Shown: piece after piece, positions 22,561-30,596 of the stretch | Numbering within the stretch: the first letter of the stretch is position 1 | Layout: each line of letters opens with the position of its first letter | Source: UBA668 sp040081465 | Lineage (GTDB): Bacteria > Actinomycetota > Acidimicrobiia > Acidimicrobiales > Ilumatobacteraceae | Length of the DNA: 64,000 nt | Direction: 5' to 3' | Assembly: GCA_040081465.1 (NCBI GenBank) | Contig: JBEBGL010000002.1 | Coordinates: 1 to 64,000, forward strand | The notes under the pieces: generated by a model | Seen by the model: the letters and a program-made list of their open reading frames with translations, nothing else | Told to the model about the DNA's origin: nothing | Databases searched by the model: none | Position numbers and translations under genes: made by a program

Positions 22561-24114
22561 GTGTCGCTTCCTTTACCATTGCATCGACTCATCCCCAGTA
22601 GGCGAGCGCTCACGAGCGCGCTCGGCGGCTTGCTGGTCGCGGCATCGCTCCCCCCATGGGGCTTCTGGCCGCTCGCCTTCGTCGGCATCGCCGTGTACGA
22701 AACCGCTGCTCAGAAGGCGTCGAACGGCCGCGAACGGCTCGCCGGCGGCTGGTGGTTCGCGGCCGCGTGGCTGTTCCCGGGAATGGTCTGGATGTGGTTC
22801 CTAACGGTCCCCGGCTACCTGGTCGCGACCGCAATGTTCGCCCTTTTCCATGGGGTCGCGGCGTGGGCCGCACCACGCGGATCGTGGCGAGTGATCGGTC
22901 GGCCAGCCGCGCACACGCTTGCCGAGGCCTTGAGGTTCTGTTTTCCCTTCGGCGGCGTTCCATTGGCCAGCCTTCCAATTGGCCAGGCAGCAGGGCCGTT
23001 CGCGAGCGTCGGTCGCGTCGGTGGCGCGGTGCTGCTGACGTGGTTCGTGTTCCAAGTCGGGTTCGCATTGTCGGGTCCGTCGCCGGTCGTTCCCGCGATG
23101 GCACGCAAGCGCGGCGTGACCAGCAAGGGCGAATGGCACGGAGTTGCCGGACTCGCTACCGCCTTGCTCATGTGGCTCGTCGTAGCACCGCTTGCAGACG
23201 CCGGCGACAAGTCGTCGGGTGACATGCGCGTCGCGATCGTGCAGGGTGGCGGGGAGCAGGGCACGCACGCGATCGATACTTCCGCCGCCGACGTGTTGGC
23301 CCGGCACCTGGAAGCGACGGCCGAGATCGAACCGGGCACTGTTGATTTAGTTGTGTGGCCGGAGAACGTGATCGACGTCGTCGAGTTCGACGGGAGCAAC
23401 GAGTTGGCGCTGGTAGTAGCCGAGGCCGAGCGCATCGGTGCGCCATTCGCTGTTGGAATCACCGAGGACAGTGCGGATGGCGACCACTTTCTGAACGCGC
23501 AGGTGATCGTCACACCTGACGGTGAGATTGTCAGCCGATACGACAAGGTTCGGCGCGTTCCATTTGGTGAGTACATGCCCTGGCGCGGGTTCCTGCAAGC
23601 GCTCGGCGCGCCGACGAACCTCGTGCCGCGCGACGCGATCGCCGGCGAGGGACCGGCGGTGCTCGAGTTGCCCGATGGCACCAAGTTGTCGACGGTTATC
23701 TCGTGGGAAGTCTTTTTCGGTGGCAGGGTCAACGAGGGCGTCGAAGCTGGCGGCGAGTTCATCATCAACCCCACCAACGGCAGCAGTTACACATGGACGG
23801 TGTTGCAAAGCCAGCAGGTCGCCGCTTCGCGACTGCGTGCGATCGAACAGCACCGGTGGGTTGTGCAGGCGTCGCCCACTGGATTCAGCGCGTTCATCTC
23901 GCCCGATGGCGACGTGTATCAACGCACCGGAGTAAGCGAACAGAGCGTCATCATTCGAACGATCGCGCTGCACGATGGACGCACTTGGTATAGCCACACC
24001 GGCAACATTCCGTGGGTCGCGCTAATGGCTTTGCTGCTCGTCGTATCGCTTTGGCGGTCGGGTGCCTTCAACCGGCCGGAACGGGAATCGGCGTCGGCGG
24101 AACTCCCCCGCTGA
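22561..24114 (+). CDS. Apolipoprotein N-acyltransferase-like protein, catalytic Cys replaced
   Basis: About 517 residues if started at GTG 22561; the frame is open from GTG 22447, and neither start has a clear ribosome site. N-terminal membrane helices (LGGLLVAASLPPWGFWPLAF, then several more to about 210) precede a nitrilase-type domain and a C-terminal helix. This is the Lnt plan: acylation of the N-terminal Cys of lipoproteins. E268 (VWPEN) and K329 (RYDKVRRVPFGEY) match E. coli E267 and K335. The third catalytic position, Cys387 in E. coli, is Ser here (S381 in TVISWEVFFGG). It may be inactive, use Ser, or belong to a divergent subfamily. It overlaps the next gene by 47 bp, tail to tail. 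Confidence 0.82.
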   Translation: MSLPLPLHRLIPSRRALTSALGGLLVAASLPPWGFWPLAFVGIAVYETAAQKASNGRERLAGGWWFAAAWLFPGMVWMWFLTVPGYLVATAMFALFHGVAAWAAPRGSWRVIGRPAAHTLAEALRFCFPFGGVPLASLPIGQAAGPFASVGRVGGAVLLTWFVFQVGFALSGPSPVVPAMARKRGVTSKGEWHGVAGLATALLMWLVVAPLADAGDKSSGDMRVAIVQGGGEQGTHAIDTSAADVLARHLEATAEIEPGTVDLVVWPENVIDVVEFDGSNELALVVAEAERIGAPFAVGITEDSADGDHFLNAQVIVTPDGEIVSRYDKVRRVPFGEYMPWRGFLQALGAPTNLVPRDAIAGEGPAVLELPDGTKLSTVISWEVFFGGRVNEGVEAGGEFIINPTNGSSYTWTVLQSQQVAASRLRAIEQHRWVVQASPTGFSAFISPDGDVYQRTGVSEQSVIIRTIALHDGRTWYSHTGNIPWVALMALLLVVSLWRSGAFNRPERESASAELPR

Positions 24115-25048
24115 GCACGTTGATGGCGTTGTGCGCGGCCAGTCGCGCCATCGCGGCACGGGTCTCCATCGTCGCTGAACCGAGGTGAGGAATCAGCACC
24201 GCGTTCTCGCACTCGAGCAGTCCGGCGTGCACCTTCGGTTCTTCCTCGAACACGTCGAGACCGGCGCCCGCAATCTCGCCAGCCTTCAGTGCAGCAGCCA
24301 ACGCGGCTTCATCGACGATCGGACCGCGCGCTGTGTTGATCAGAAACGCGGTGGGCTTCATCGTCGCGAGCTCGGAAGCGCCGATCAGGTGATGGGTGGT
24401 CGGGTTGTACGGGCAGTTGATGCTGACGACGTCGCTCGTCGACAACAGCTCGTCGAGGCTCATCACCTTGGCACCGAGTTCGGCTTCCAGCGCCGGGGCC
24501 ACAGGTCGACGATTCGAGTAGGCGATGTTCATGCCGAACGCCTTCGCTCGGCGCGCGAGCGCGCAGCCAATATCGCCCATGCCGACGATGCCTAGCTGGC
24601 GGCCCTGAATGCCGGAACCGAGCATGTAGAACATCCCCCACTGCCACGCCGCGTTGCTACGAATGACGCGCTCGCCCTCGCCAAGACGACGAGTGGCCAT
24701 CAGGATCAGCGACATCGCGATGTCGGCTGTCGCGTCGGTGAGCACCCCCGGAGTGTTGGTCGCGACCACACCGCGGGCCGCGCACGCGGCGACGTCGATG
24801 TTGTTGTATCCCACGGCAACGTTGGCAACGACCTTCAGCTGCGGGCCAGCCGCATCGAGGAACGCATCATCGACCTTGGTGGTGAGCAAGGTCACCGCCG
24901 CGTCAGCGCCCCGTACGATTTCGTGCACTTGCGCCACCGTTGGCACCTCGAGCGAAGTCCAAGCCGCAACGTCGCCCGCCTCGCTGAGCATGTCGAGGCC
25001 CTCTTCGGGGATGCGACCGGTGACGGCGATGCGGGGGCGACCCGTCAT
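24068..25048 (-). CDS. D-isomer 2-hydroxyacid dehydrogenase (glyoxylate reductase-like)
   Basis: A 326-residue NAD(P)-dependent dehydrogenase. Rossmann motif LGIVGMGDIGCALA (about 151-164), catalytic Arg in INTARGPIVDE, Glu in LDVFEEEP and His in IPHLGSAT. It interconverts 2-oxoacids such as glyoxylate or hydroxypyruvate with D-2-hydroxyacids. The start at ATG 25048 overlaps the aminotransferase stop (ATGA). The pairing suggests a path in which a 2-oxoacid made by the aminotransferase is reduced, for example serine/glycine-glyoxylate metabolism. That is inference, as substrate specificity is not visible. Confidence 0.9.
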   Translation of the reverse strand: MTGRPRIAVTGRIPEEGLDMLSEAGDVAAWTSLEVPTVAQVHEIVRGADAAVTLLTTKVDDAFLDAAGPQLKVVANVAVGYNNIDVAACAARGVVATNTPGVLTDATADIAMSLILMATRRLGEGERVIRSNAAWQWGMFYMLGSGIQGRQLGIVGMGDIGCALARRAKAFGMNIAYSNRRPVAPALEAELGAKVMSLDELLSTSDVVSINCPYNPTTHHLIGASELATMKPTAFLINTARGPIVDEAALAAALKAGEIAGAGLDVFEEEPKVHAGLLECENAVLIPHLGSATMETRAAMARLAAHNAINVLSGGVPPTPIPVPAG

Positions 25049-26259
25049 GCGGATTCGATCCAGCGACGCAACCCCGACAGTCCTTCTTCGATGTCGGCGC
25101 ACGACAACCCCGAGTACGCGAACCGAACGAAGTGATCAGCTTCATCTGGCTGCGGTCGGCCGAAGTGCTTGCGCGTGCAGAACGAAACCCCGGTGTTGTG
25201 TAGCGCAGCGGTGGCGAACTCGCCTACTTCGTTGAAACCCATTCGTGCCATCACGTCGGTGACCTTCGGGAAAAGGTAAAAGGTCGACTCTGGCTTCGGG
25301 CAAACGACGCCATCGATCTTCGCCAACTCGCCCCACGCTGCGTCGCGTCGGCGATGCAGTTCGTCGAGGATCGCCTTCGGGCCGTCGGCCGGGCCGGTGA
25401 TGCCAGCGACACCGGCCGCCTGCACGAAATGAGTAGTGCAACTCTCGTCGTTCGTGTTCAGCTTGGCGATGCTTTCGGCTACCGCAAGCGGCGCGATCGC
25501 CGCTCCCAAGCGCCAGCCCGTCATCGCGAACTTCTTCGAGAAGGTGTAGAGGATGACCGTGCGATTGAGCATTCCCGGCAGCGATGCAATCGACGAGCTA
25601 GTGCCCGAGTAGCGCATCTCGAAGTAGGCCTCGTCGGCCAGAACCCACAGGTCGTGCTCGATCGCGATGTCGGCGATCGCCTGCATTTCTTCGGGTGAAC
25701 TCTCGCAGCCGAGCGGGTTTTGCAGGTTGTTGTAGAAGATCGCTCGCGTCTTCGGAGTAATGCTGCTGCGCAAGTGATCGAGGTCGATTGCGAAGCCGGT
25801 GTCGGTCTGTATATAGCGGTAAGGCTGACTGGTGCCGCCGTAGTACTCGATCATGCTTTCGTAGATCGGGTAGCCAGGGTTCGGGTACAGCACGCCCTCG
25901 CCGGGGTTCATCACGCTCTGCACGAACTTGCCGATGACGGGCTTGCCGCCGGGCTGCACAACAACGTTGGCGGCGGCGAACTTGAGACCGCGACGACTGC
26001 CGACGTCGTGAGCCAGCGCTTCGCGCAACGGCATGATGCCGGCGGCCGGGCAGTAGCCCGTCTTGCCTTCGGCGATGGCGACGTTCATCGCCTCGGCGAT
26101 GTTGGCTGGCGTCGGCAGGTTGATGTCGCCGAGATGGAACGGGAAGACGCGGTTGCCCTTCGACGCCCACTCGGCCGCGGCCAGCGACACAGAGAAGGCC
26201 GTCTCGGTGCCTAGGTTGCCAAGTCGTTCTGCCAGCGCCATCGGGCGAAGATAGCTCAC
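25045..26259 (-). CDS. PLP-dependent aminotransferase, class I/II
   Basis: A 404-residue fold-type I aminotransferase. Seen: GKTGYCPAAGIMPLREALA (substrate loop), VVVQPGGKPVIGKF, an Asn/Pro region (YNNLQNPLG), DEAYFEM, and the Schiff-base Lys in YTFSKKFAMTGWRLGA. The C-terminal FVRFAYSG carries the carboxylate-binding Arg. The GTG start at 26259 has AGGAAG about 10 nt upstream; ATG 26241 (MALAERLGNLGTETAF) is equally plausible. It lies between dtd and a 2-hydroxyacid dehydrogenase on the same strand. Aspartate/alanine-type activity is likely; the exact amino donor is unknown. Confidence 0.9.
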   Translation of the reverse strand: MSYLRPMALAERLGNLGTETAFSVSLAAAEWASKGNRVFPFHLGDINLPTPANIAEAMNVAIAEGKTGYCPAAGIMPLREALAHDVGSRRGLKFAAANVVVQPGGKPVIGKFVQSVMNPGEGVLYPNPGYPIYESMIEYYGGTSQPYRYIQTDTGFAIDLDHLRSSITPKTRAIFYNNLQNPLGCESSPEEMQAIADIAIEHDLWVLADEAYFEMRYSGTSSSIASLPGMLNRTVILYTFSKKFAMTGWRLGAAIAPLAVAESIAKLNTNDESCTTHFVQAAGVAGITGPADGPKAILDELHRRRDAAWGELAKIDGVVCPKPESTFYLFPKVTDVMARMGFNEVGEFATAALHNTGVSFCTRKHFGRPQPDEADHFVRFAYSGLSCADIEEGLSGLRRWIESA

Positions 26260-26274
26260 CGGTTGCCGACTTCC

Positions 26275-26724
26275 TCAGGTCTCGATCAGCACCGTCACTG
26301 GGCCGTCGTTGTTGATCGCGACCAGCATCTCGGTGCGGAAGCGGCCCGTTTCGACCGTCGCTCCCAATCCGCGCAGGTGATCGATCACCGCTTGCACCAT
26401 TGGCTCGGCGTGCTCGGGCCGCGCGGCAGCTATCCAACTGGGGCGGCGCCCGCCGCTGGTGTCGCCGTAGAGCGTGAACTGGCTGACGACCAGCACCTGT
26501 CCACCGGCGTCGGCCAGGCTGCGGTTCATCACGCCGTCGGCATCGTCGAGGATGCGCAGGTGCCAAATCTTCTCGGCCAGCTTGTGAGCCTGCGCCAGAC
26601 CGTCGTCGTGGGTAACGCCGATTAGGACGCAAAGGCCAGGGCCGATCTGGCCCACCTGCTCCACTATTCCTTCAACGGCAACGGTCACGCTGGCCGAAGT
26701 AACCCTCTGAACCAGACCACGCAT
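26275..26724 (-). CDS. dtd: D-aminoacyl-tRNA deacylase
   Basis: A 149-residue protein with the full DTD pattern: MRGLVQRVTSASVTV at the start, the VSQFTLYGD motif (about 80-88) and the NNDGPVT motif near the end (about 138-144). These two motifs form the cross-subunit active site that hydrolyses D-aminoacyl-tRNA (and Gly-tRNA-Ala) for chiral proofreading. The length is normal. It is the first gene of a dtd-aminotransferase-dehydrogenase run on the minus strand and is divergent from the sigma-factor gene. Confidence 0.96.
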   Translation of the reverse strand: MRGLVQRVTSASVTVAVEGIVEQVGQIGPGLCVLIGVTHDDGLAQAHKLAEKIWHLRILDDADGVMNRSLADAGGQVLVVSQFTLYGDTSGGRRPSWIAAARPEHAEPMVQAVIDHLRGLGATVETGRFRTEMLVAINNDGPVTVLIET

Positions 26725-26770
26725 GCAGCCGATGGTAGAGAATGGCTACGAACTAATAGCCAATAAGTGA

Positions 26771-26783
26771 AAGGACCGTCCTT
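26771..26783. promoter_or_regulatory. Palindrome upstream of the tethered sigma factor
   Basis: AAGGAC-C-GTCCTT is a perfect 6+1+6 palindrome 40 bp before the sigma-factor start, in the dtd/sigma intergenic region. It could be an operator, but it sits close to the purine-rich ribosome-site region AAGGAGCAAGGAGAAGGA. No regulator is suggested. Confidence 0.4.
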
Positions 26784-26822
26784 CTCAGGGCTCTAAGGAG
26801 CAAGGAGAAGGACCCATGCAAC

Positions 26823-28475
26823 ATGCCCGACTCGCGCAACGACGCCCAACTGGTGTCGGCCTATCTGGCCGGCGACCGTGGCGCGCTCGCGGGTATTTAC
26901 GACCGATATTCCGCTGGCCTGTACGACACGGCAGCCGCGATGTTGCGCGACCGCCACGAGGCCGCCGATCTAACTCACGACGTCTTTCTGATCGCTGTCG
27001 AGCGCCTTGCGCAATTGCGCGAGCCCGAGCGGTTGAAGCCGTGGCTCTACGCCATTCTGCGCAACGAGGTCTATCGCCGCACAAAGAAGCGCGGCCGTGC
27101 GCTGCCAACCGACTTCTCTGCGATGGGAGCACCTGAGGTGGCCGCTCCAATAGCTCCCGACGCCGAAGGCGCAGCAATCTCTGCTGCCGAGTTGGGCGAA
27201 CTAGTTCGAAGCGCTGCGTGTGGCCTTGATCAACGCGACCAACTCGTGCTCGAGCTCAGCGTGCGCCAAGGTCTGCAAGGTGCCGACTTGGCCGCGGCGC
27301 TCGGCGTATCCGCCGACCAGAGCTACACGCTCGTGCACCGCATGCGCGATCGCGTGGATCGCAGCATGACCTCGCTAGTCGTCGCACGCGCTGGTCGCAA
27401 GGATTGCCCCGATCTCGCGCAAATTCTCTACGGCTGGGACGGCGAGTTCACCGTGCTTGTCCGCAAGCGCGTTGCGCGGCACATCGAGACATGCGAGACG
27501 TGCGAGCGAACAAGTCGGAAGGCTGCACCGCTGGCGCTGCTCGGCGCGTCGCCTGCGTTCGCGGCGCCACTCGCATTGCGCGATGCCGTGCTGGCCAAGG
27601 CCGGGCTGGTGGGGTCAGCGCCGTCGCAGGCATACGCGTTCGACGCTGACGGTGGCTTCCCGCGCATGCTGCGACCACTTCGATTCTCAACGCTGGTCGG
27701 TGGCGCTGCCGCTGCCATCGTGCTCGGAATAGGTGGCGGTGCAATTGTTGCTGCGAACACCGCCGACGAAACCGTCGCTCCGCTTACGAGCGCAAGCTCG
27801 ACGAACATCGTCGTCGACACGTCGACTAGTACGTCGACAACTTCAACTACACCGACGACGGTTGTCAGCGGCAACATGAGCGTGTCGGCAACAGTGATCG
27901 ACCTTGGCACTAGTCAGAGTTCGGCAGCACTGCGCATTCGCAACACAGGCGACGTCGCATTCGAATGGTCAGCCACCGGTGACCCTGCACCGTTCTCGCT
28001 CATTAACGATGGCGGCACACTGCAGCCTGGCGAGGATCAAACGCTGACGCTTGGCATCACGCGCACCAATCTCGCCGAAGGTGAGTACGAGCGTTCCATC
28101 ACGATTGTGCCGGGCGACGGTGGCGACATTGGGCCGGTGAAGGTTCTGTTGCGCGCACGCGTCGAGCGTGCTCCGGTGTTGCTACTCGACGGGCCAGACG
28201 GCGACGTGTACACGAACTGCAAGTGGATCGACCCCAGTGTCTACGTCGAGTATCAGGATGAGTCGGCGCTGCAGTTCCCCGCAATCGTGAGCTGGCAAGG
28301 CCCAGTCGATGGCGAGAACGAGTTGGACGAGCGCTCCAGCATCGCGGTGTACGGCCCGATCGACATCGGCGATCCAAAGGCCGGCGAGTACATATACATA
28401 GTGAGCCTCGCCGACGTGCGCGGCAATGTCTCCACGGTGACGGGTTCATTCACAATCGAGCAGTGCATCGGCTGA
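26823..28475 (+). CDS. ECF-type sigma factor fused to Cys/His motif, membrane helix and extracellular region
   Basis: 550 residues. Region sigma-2 (about 10-95: LAGIYDRYSAGLYDTAAAML, DLTHDVFLIA, WLYAILRNEVYRRTKKR) and sigma-4 (about 120-185: LDQRDQLVLELSVRQGLQGADLAAALGV) form a standard ECF sigma core. It continues with C195 and H220-x3-C224-x2-C227, a zinc-finger anti-sigma-like motif. One membrane helix follows (about 287-311), then a Ser/Thr linker (about 322-348) and two beta-rich regions outside (350-450, BACON/MSP-like; 455-550, Ig-like). So sigma and a possible sensor are one membrane protein. ATG 26823 is the start; ATG 26816 is in another frame. Purine-rich AAGGAGAAGGA lies upstream. 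It is monocistronic, with no separate anti-sigma gene nearby. Confidence 0.88.
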   Translation: MPDSRNDAQLVSAYLAGDRGALAGIYDRYSAGLYDTAAAMLRDRHEAADLTHDVFLIAVERLAQLREPERLKPWLYAILRNEVYRRTKKRGRALPTDFSAMGAPEVAAPIAPDAEGAAISAAELGELVRSAACGLDQRDQLVLELSVRQGLQGADLAAALGVSADQSYTLVHRMRDRVDRSMTSLVVARAGRKDCPDLAQILYGWDGEFTVLVRKRVARHIETCETCERTSRKAAPLALLGASPAFAAPLALRDAVLAKAGLVGSAPSQAYAFDADGGFPRMLRPLRFSTLVGGAAAAIVLGIGGGAIVAANTADETVAPLTSASSTNIVVDTSTSTSTTSTTPTTVVSGNMSVSATVIDLGTSQSSAALRIRNTGDVAFEWSATGDPAPFSLINDGGTLQPGEDQTLTLGITRTNLAEGEYERSITIVPGDGGDIGPVKVLLRARVERAPVLLLDGPDGDVYTNCKWIDPSVYVEYQDESALQFPAIVSWQGPVDGENELDERSSIAVYGPIDIGDPKAGEYIYIVSLADVRGNVSTVTGSFTIEQCIG

Positions 28476-28559
28476 GCTAACCCAGCGATTGCAGGATTCG
28501 GACGTTGCACTCTTGTGACGGCTACCCGCCGGTAACTGGGCGCCGATAGCGTTTAACCA

Positions 28560-29876
28560 ATGTCTGCCGCCCGTCCGGCGGGGTCTTCCGGGCTGGCGCC
28601 CGATGCCCCGCTGAAGATCGCCTACCTCACATATCGCGGCAAACCGCATGTGGGCGGACAAGGCGTTTACACCCGCCACCTCACCAAGGCGCTCGTCGAT
28701 CTCGGCCACACCGTCGAGGTGTTCGGTGGCCAGCCGTACCCCGTGCTTGACGAGCGCATCCCGCTGCACAAACTGCCAAGCCTCGATATCTGGAACGACC
28801 AGTTCCCCGGCCGCTTCCCAGGTTTCTGGGAGATCAAGTCGAAGGCCGACCTAGCCGAAGTGTTTACCCACTTCCGGGGCACGTTCGGCGAGCCGTGGTC
28901 GTTCTCGATTCGTGTTCGCGAGGCGCTGAAGAAGCGCCAACGCGAATTCGACCTGGTGCACGACAACCAATGCCTCGGCTACGGCATTCTCGACATCGAA
29001 AAGATGATTCCCACGATCGTGACCTTGCATCACCCGATCACCCGCGATCGCGCGCTCGAGATGCAGCACTCCAAGAACTGGCGCAAGCGCTTCGGGATCG
29101 GCCGTTGGTACAACTTCGTGAAGATGCAAGGCCGCGTCGCCAGTCGCATGCCGCGCGTTGTTGTCGTCAGCGAGAACAGCATCAAGGACATTCACAGCGA
29201 CATGGGCGTCAGCCTCGATCGCATGAAGCTGGTACCGGTTGGTGTTGATCCGGAATTGTTCACACCCCTTCCGCACATCAACCGTCAGACCGGCCGCCTG
29301 ATCACAACGGCATCCGCCGACGTTGCGCTGAAGGGCCTCAGCTATCTGCTGGAAGCGATGGCCAAGCTTCGTACCGAGCGTGACGACATTCGCCTCACGA
29401 TCATCGGCAAGCCGCGCGAGGGCGCGAGCAACGACATGATCGACAAGCTCGGCTTGCGACCGCACATCGACTTCGTGTCAGGCGTTCCCGACGAGCGCAT
29501 CGTCGAGTTGTACGCAGAAGCCGAGTTGGCCGTAGTCCCCAGCCTTTATGAAGGGTTCAGCCTGCCGGCGATTGAAGCGATGTCGACAGGCATCTGCTTG
29601 GTCGCTACTGATGGCGGCGCATTGCCGGAAGTGACGGGCAAGGACGGCGAGACCGTGTTGCAGTGTCCGGCGGGCAATGTCGATGCGCTAGCCGCTGCGA
29701 TCCGACGTGGTCTCGACGATGCCGCGCTGCGAGCGCGTATTGGCGAAGCCGGACGTCAGCGAGTAGTCGAGCGTTGGAGTTGGAAGCACTGCGCACAACT
29801 CACCGTCGACCAATACCGCGAAGTGTTGGCCATGCCGGACAACATAGAAAAGCTGCGCAAGAACGGTCGGCTTTAG
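28560..29876 (+). CDS. Glycosyltransferase family 4
   Basis: A 438-residue GT-B glycosyltransferase. The N-terminal domain opens LKIAYLTYRGKPHVGGQGVYTRHLTKAL (the glycine-rich acceptor loop, about 18-45). The C-terminal domain has ITTASADVALKGLSYLLEAM, VPSLYEGFSLPAIEAMSTG (the EX7E motif that holds the nucleotide sugar) and GGALPEVTG. It is a retaining enzyme using a nucleotide sugar; donor and acceptor are unknown. The methyltransferase starts 3 bp after its stop, and a third gene overlaps that one. The set recalls mycobacterial polymethylated polysaccharide genes only loosely. Confidence 0.92.
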   Translation: MSAARPAGSSGLAPDAPLKIAYLTYRGKPHVGGQGVYTRHLTKALVDLGHTVEVFGGQPYPVLDERIPLHKLPSLDIWNDQFPGRFPGFWEIKSKADLAEVFTHFRGTFGEPWSFSIRVREALKKRQREFDLVHDNQCLGYGILDIEKMIPTIVTLHHPITRDRALEMQHSKNWRKRFGIGRWYNFVKMQGRVASRMPRVVVVSENSIKDIHSDMGVSLDRMKLVPVGVDPELFTPLPHINRQTGRLITTASADVALKGLSYLLEAMAKLRTERDDIRLTIIGKPREGASNDMIDKLGLRPHIDFVSGVPDERIVELYAEAELAVVPSLYEGFSLPAIEAMSTGICLVATDGGALPEVTGKDGETVLQCPAGNVDALAAAIRRGLDDAALRARIGEAGRQRVVERWSWKHCAQLTVDQYREVLAMPDNIEKLRKNGRL

Positions 29877-29879
29877 CTC

Positions 29880-30596
29880 GTGCTCACCATCCGCTTCGAT
29901 CGCTTAGGTGTCCAGCCCGGTGACCTCGTACTCGATGCCGGCGCCGGATTTGGGCGTCACGCGTTCGAGTTGGCTCGCAGGGGCGCCAACGTGGTTGCGC
30001 TCGATTACCAGAACGAAGAGGTCACCGCAGCGCTCGGAATTTTCGCAGCGATGGTTGAAGCTGGCGAGATTCCCGAAGCGCGCTACGTCGGCGTCATGCA
30101 GGGCGACGCGACGAAGCTTCCGTTTGCAGACGACTCGTTCGATCGCGTGATCACTAGCGAGGTGCTTGAGCACATCCAGGACGATGTCGCTGCCGTTGGC
30201 GAACTTCTCCGAGTGCTGAAGCCGGGTGGCACCATCGCCGCGACCGTGCCGACGTGGTTGCCCGAGAAGGTCAACTGGATGTTGAGCGACGAATACCACG
30301 CACCGAAGGTGCCAGGTGGTCATGTGCGCATCTACACCGCCACCGAGTTGAAAGCCAAGCTGCGCAGTGCCGGAGCCAGCGTGGTTGGCAGTCATCATGC
30401 TCATGCGTTGCACTCGCCGTACTGGTGGCTGAAGTGCGCAGTCGGACCACGCAATGACAATCACCCACTGGTGAAGCGCTATCGCGAATTGCTCGAGTGG
30501 GAGATCGTCAAGCAGCCGAGGTCGATGCAGCTGATGGAGCGCGTGTTGTCCCCCGCGCTCGGTAAGAGCTACGTGGTGTACGGAGTGAAACGATGA
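29880..30596 (+). CDS. Class I SAM-dependent methyltransferase
   Basis: A 238-residue methyltransferase with a GTG start at 29880. Motif I VLDAGAGFGRHAFELARRG (about 17-35), an acidic residue ending beta-2 (VVALDYQNEEV), GDATKLPFADDSFDRV and VITSEVLEHIQDDVAAVGELLRVLKPGG identify a Methyltransf_11-type enzyme. The C-terminal third is rich in His/Trp (GSHHAHALHSPYWWLKC) and may bind the acceptor. The gene sits between a glycosyltransferase and an alpha/alpha-barrel protein, with a 4-bp overlap to the latter, so methylation of a sugar or glycolipid is a fair guess. Confidence 0.9.
   Translation: MLTIRFDRLGVQPGDLVLDAGAGFGRHAFELARRGANVVALDYQNEEVTAALGIFAAMVEAGEIPEARYVGVMQGDATKLPFADDSFDRVITSEVLEHIQDDVAAVGELLRVLKPGGTIAATVPTWLPEKVNWMLSDEYHAPKVPGGHVRIYTATELKAKLRSAGASVVGSHHAHALHSPYWWLKCAVGPRNDNHPLVKRYRELLEWEIVKQPRSMQLMERVLSPALGKSYVVYGVKR

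Noticed and set aside
26816..27136. Alternative ATG and frame just before the sigma-factor gene
   Set aside because: The frame yields an Arg-rich peptide without domain features, while ATG 26823 opens a clear sigma-2 region.
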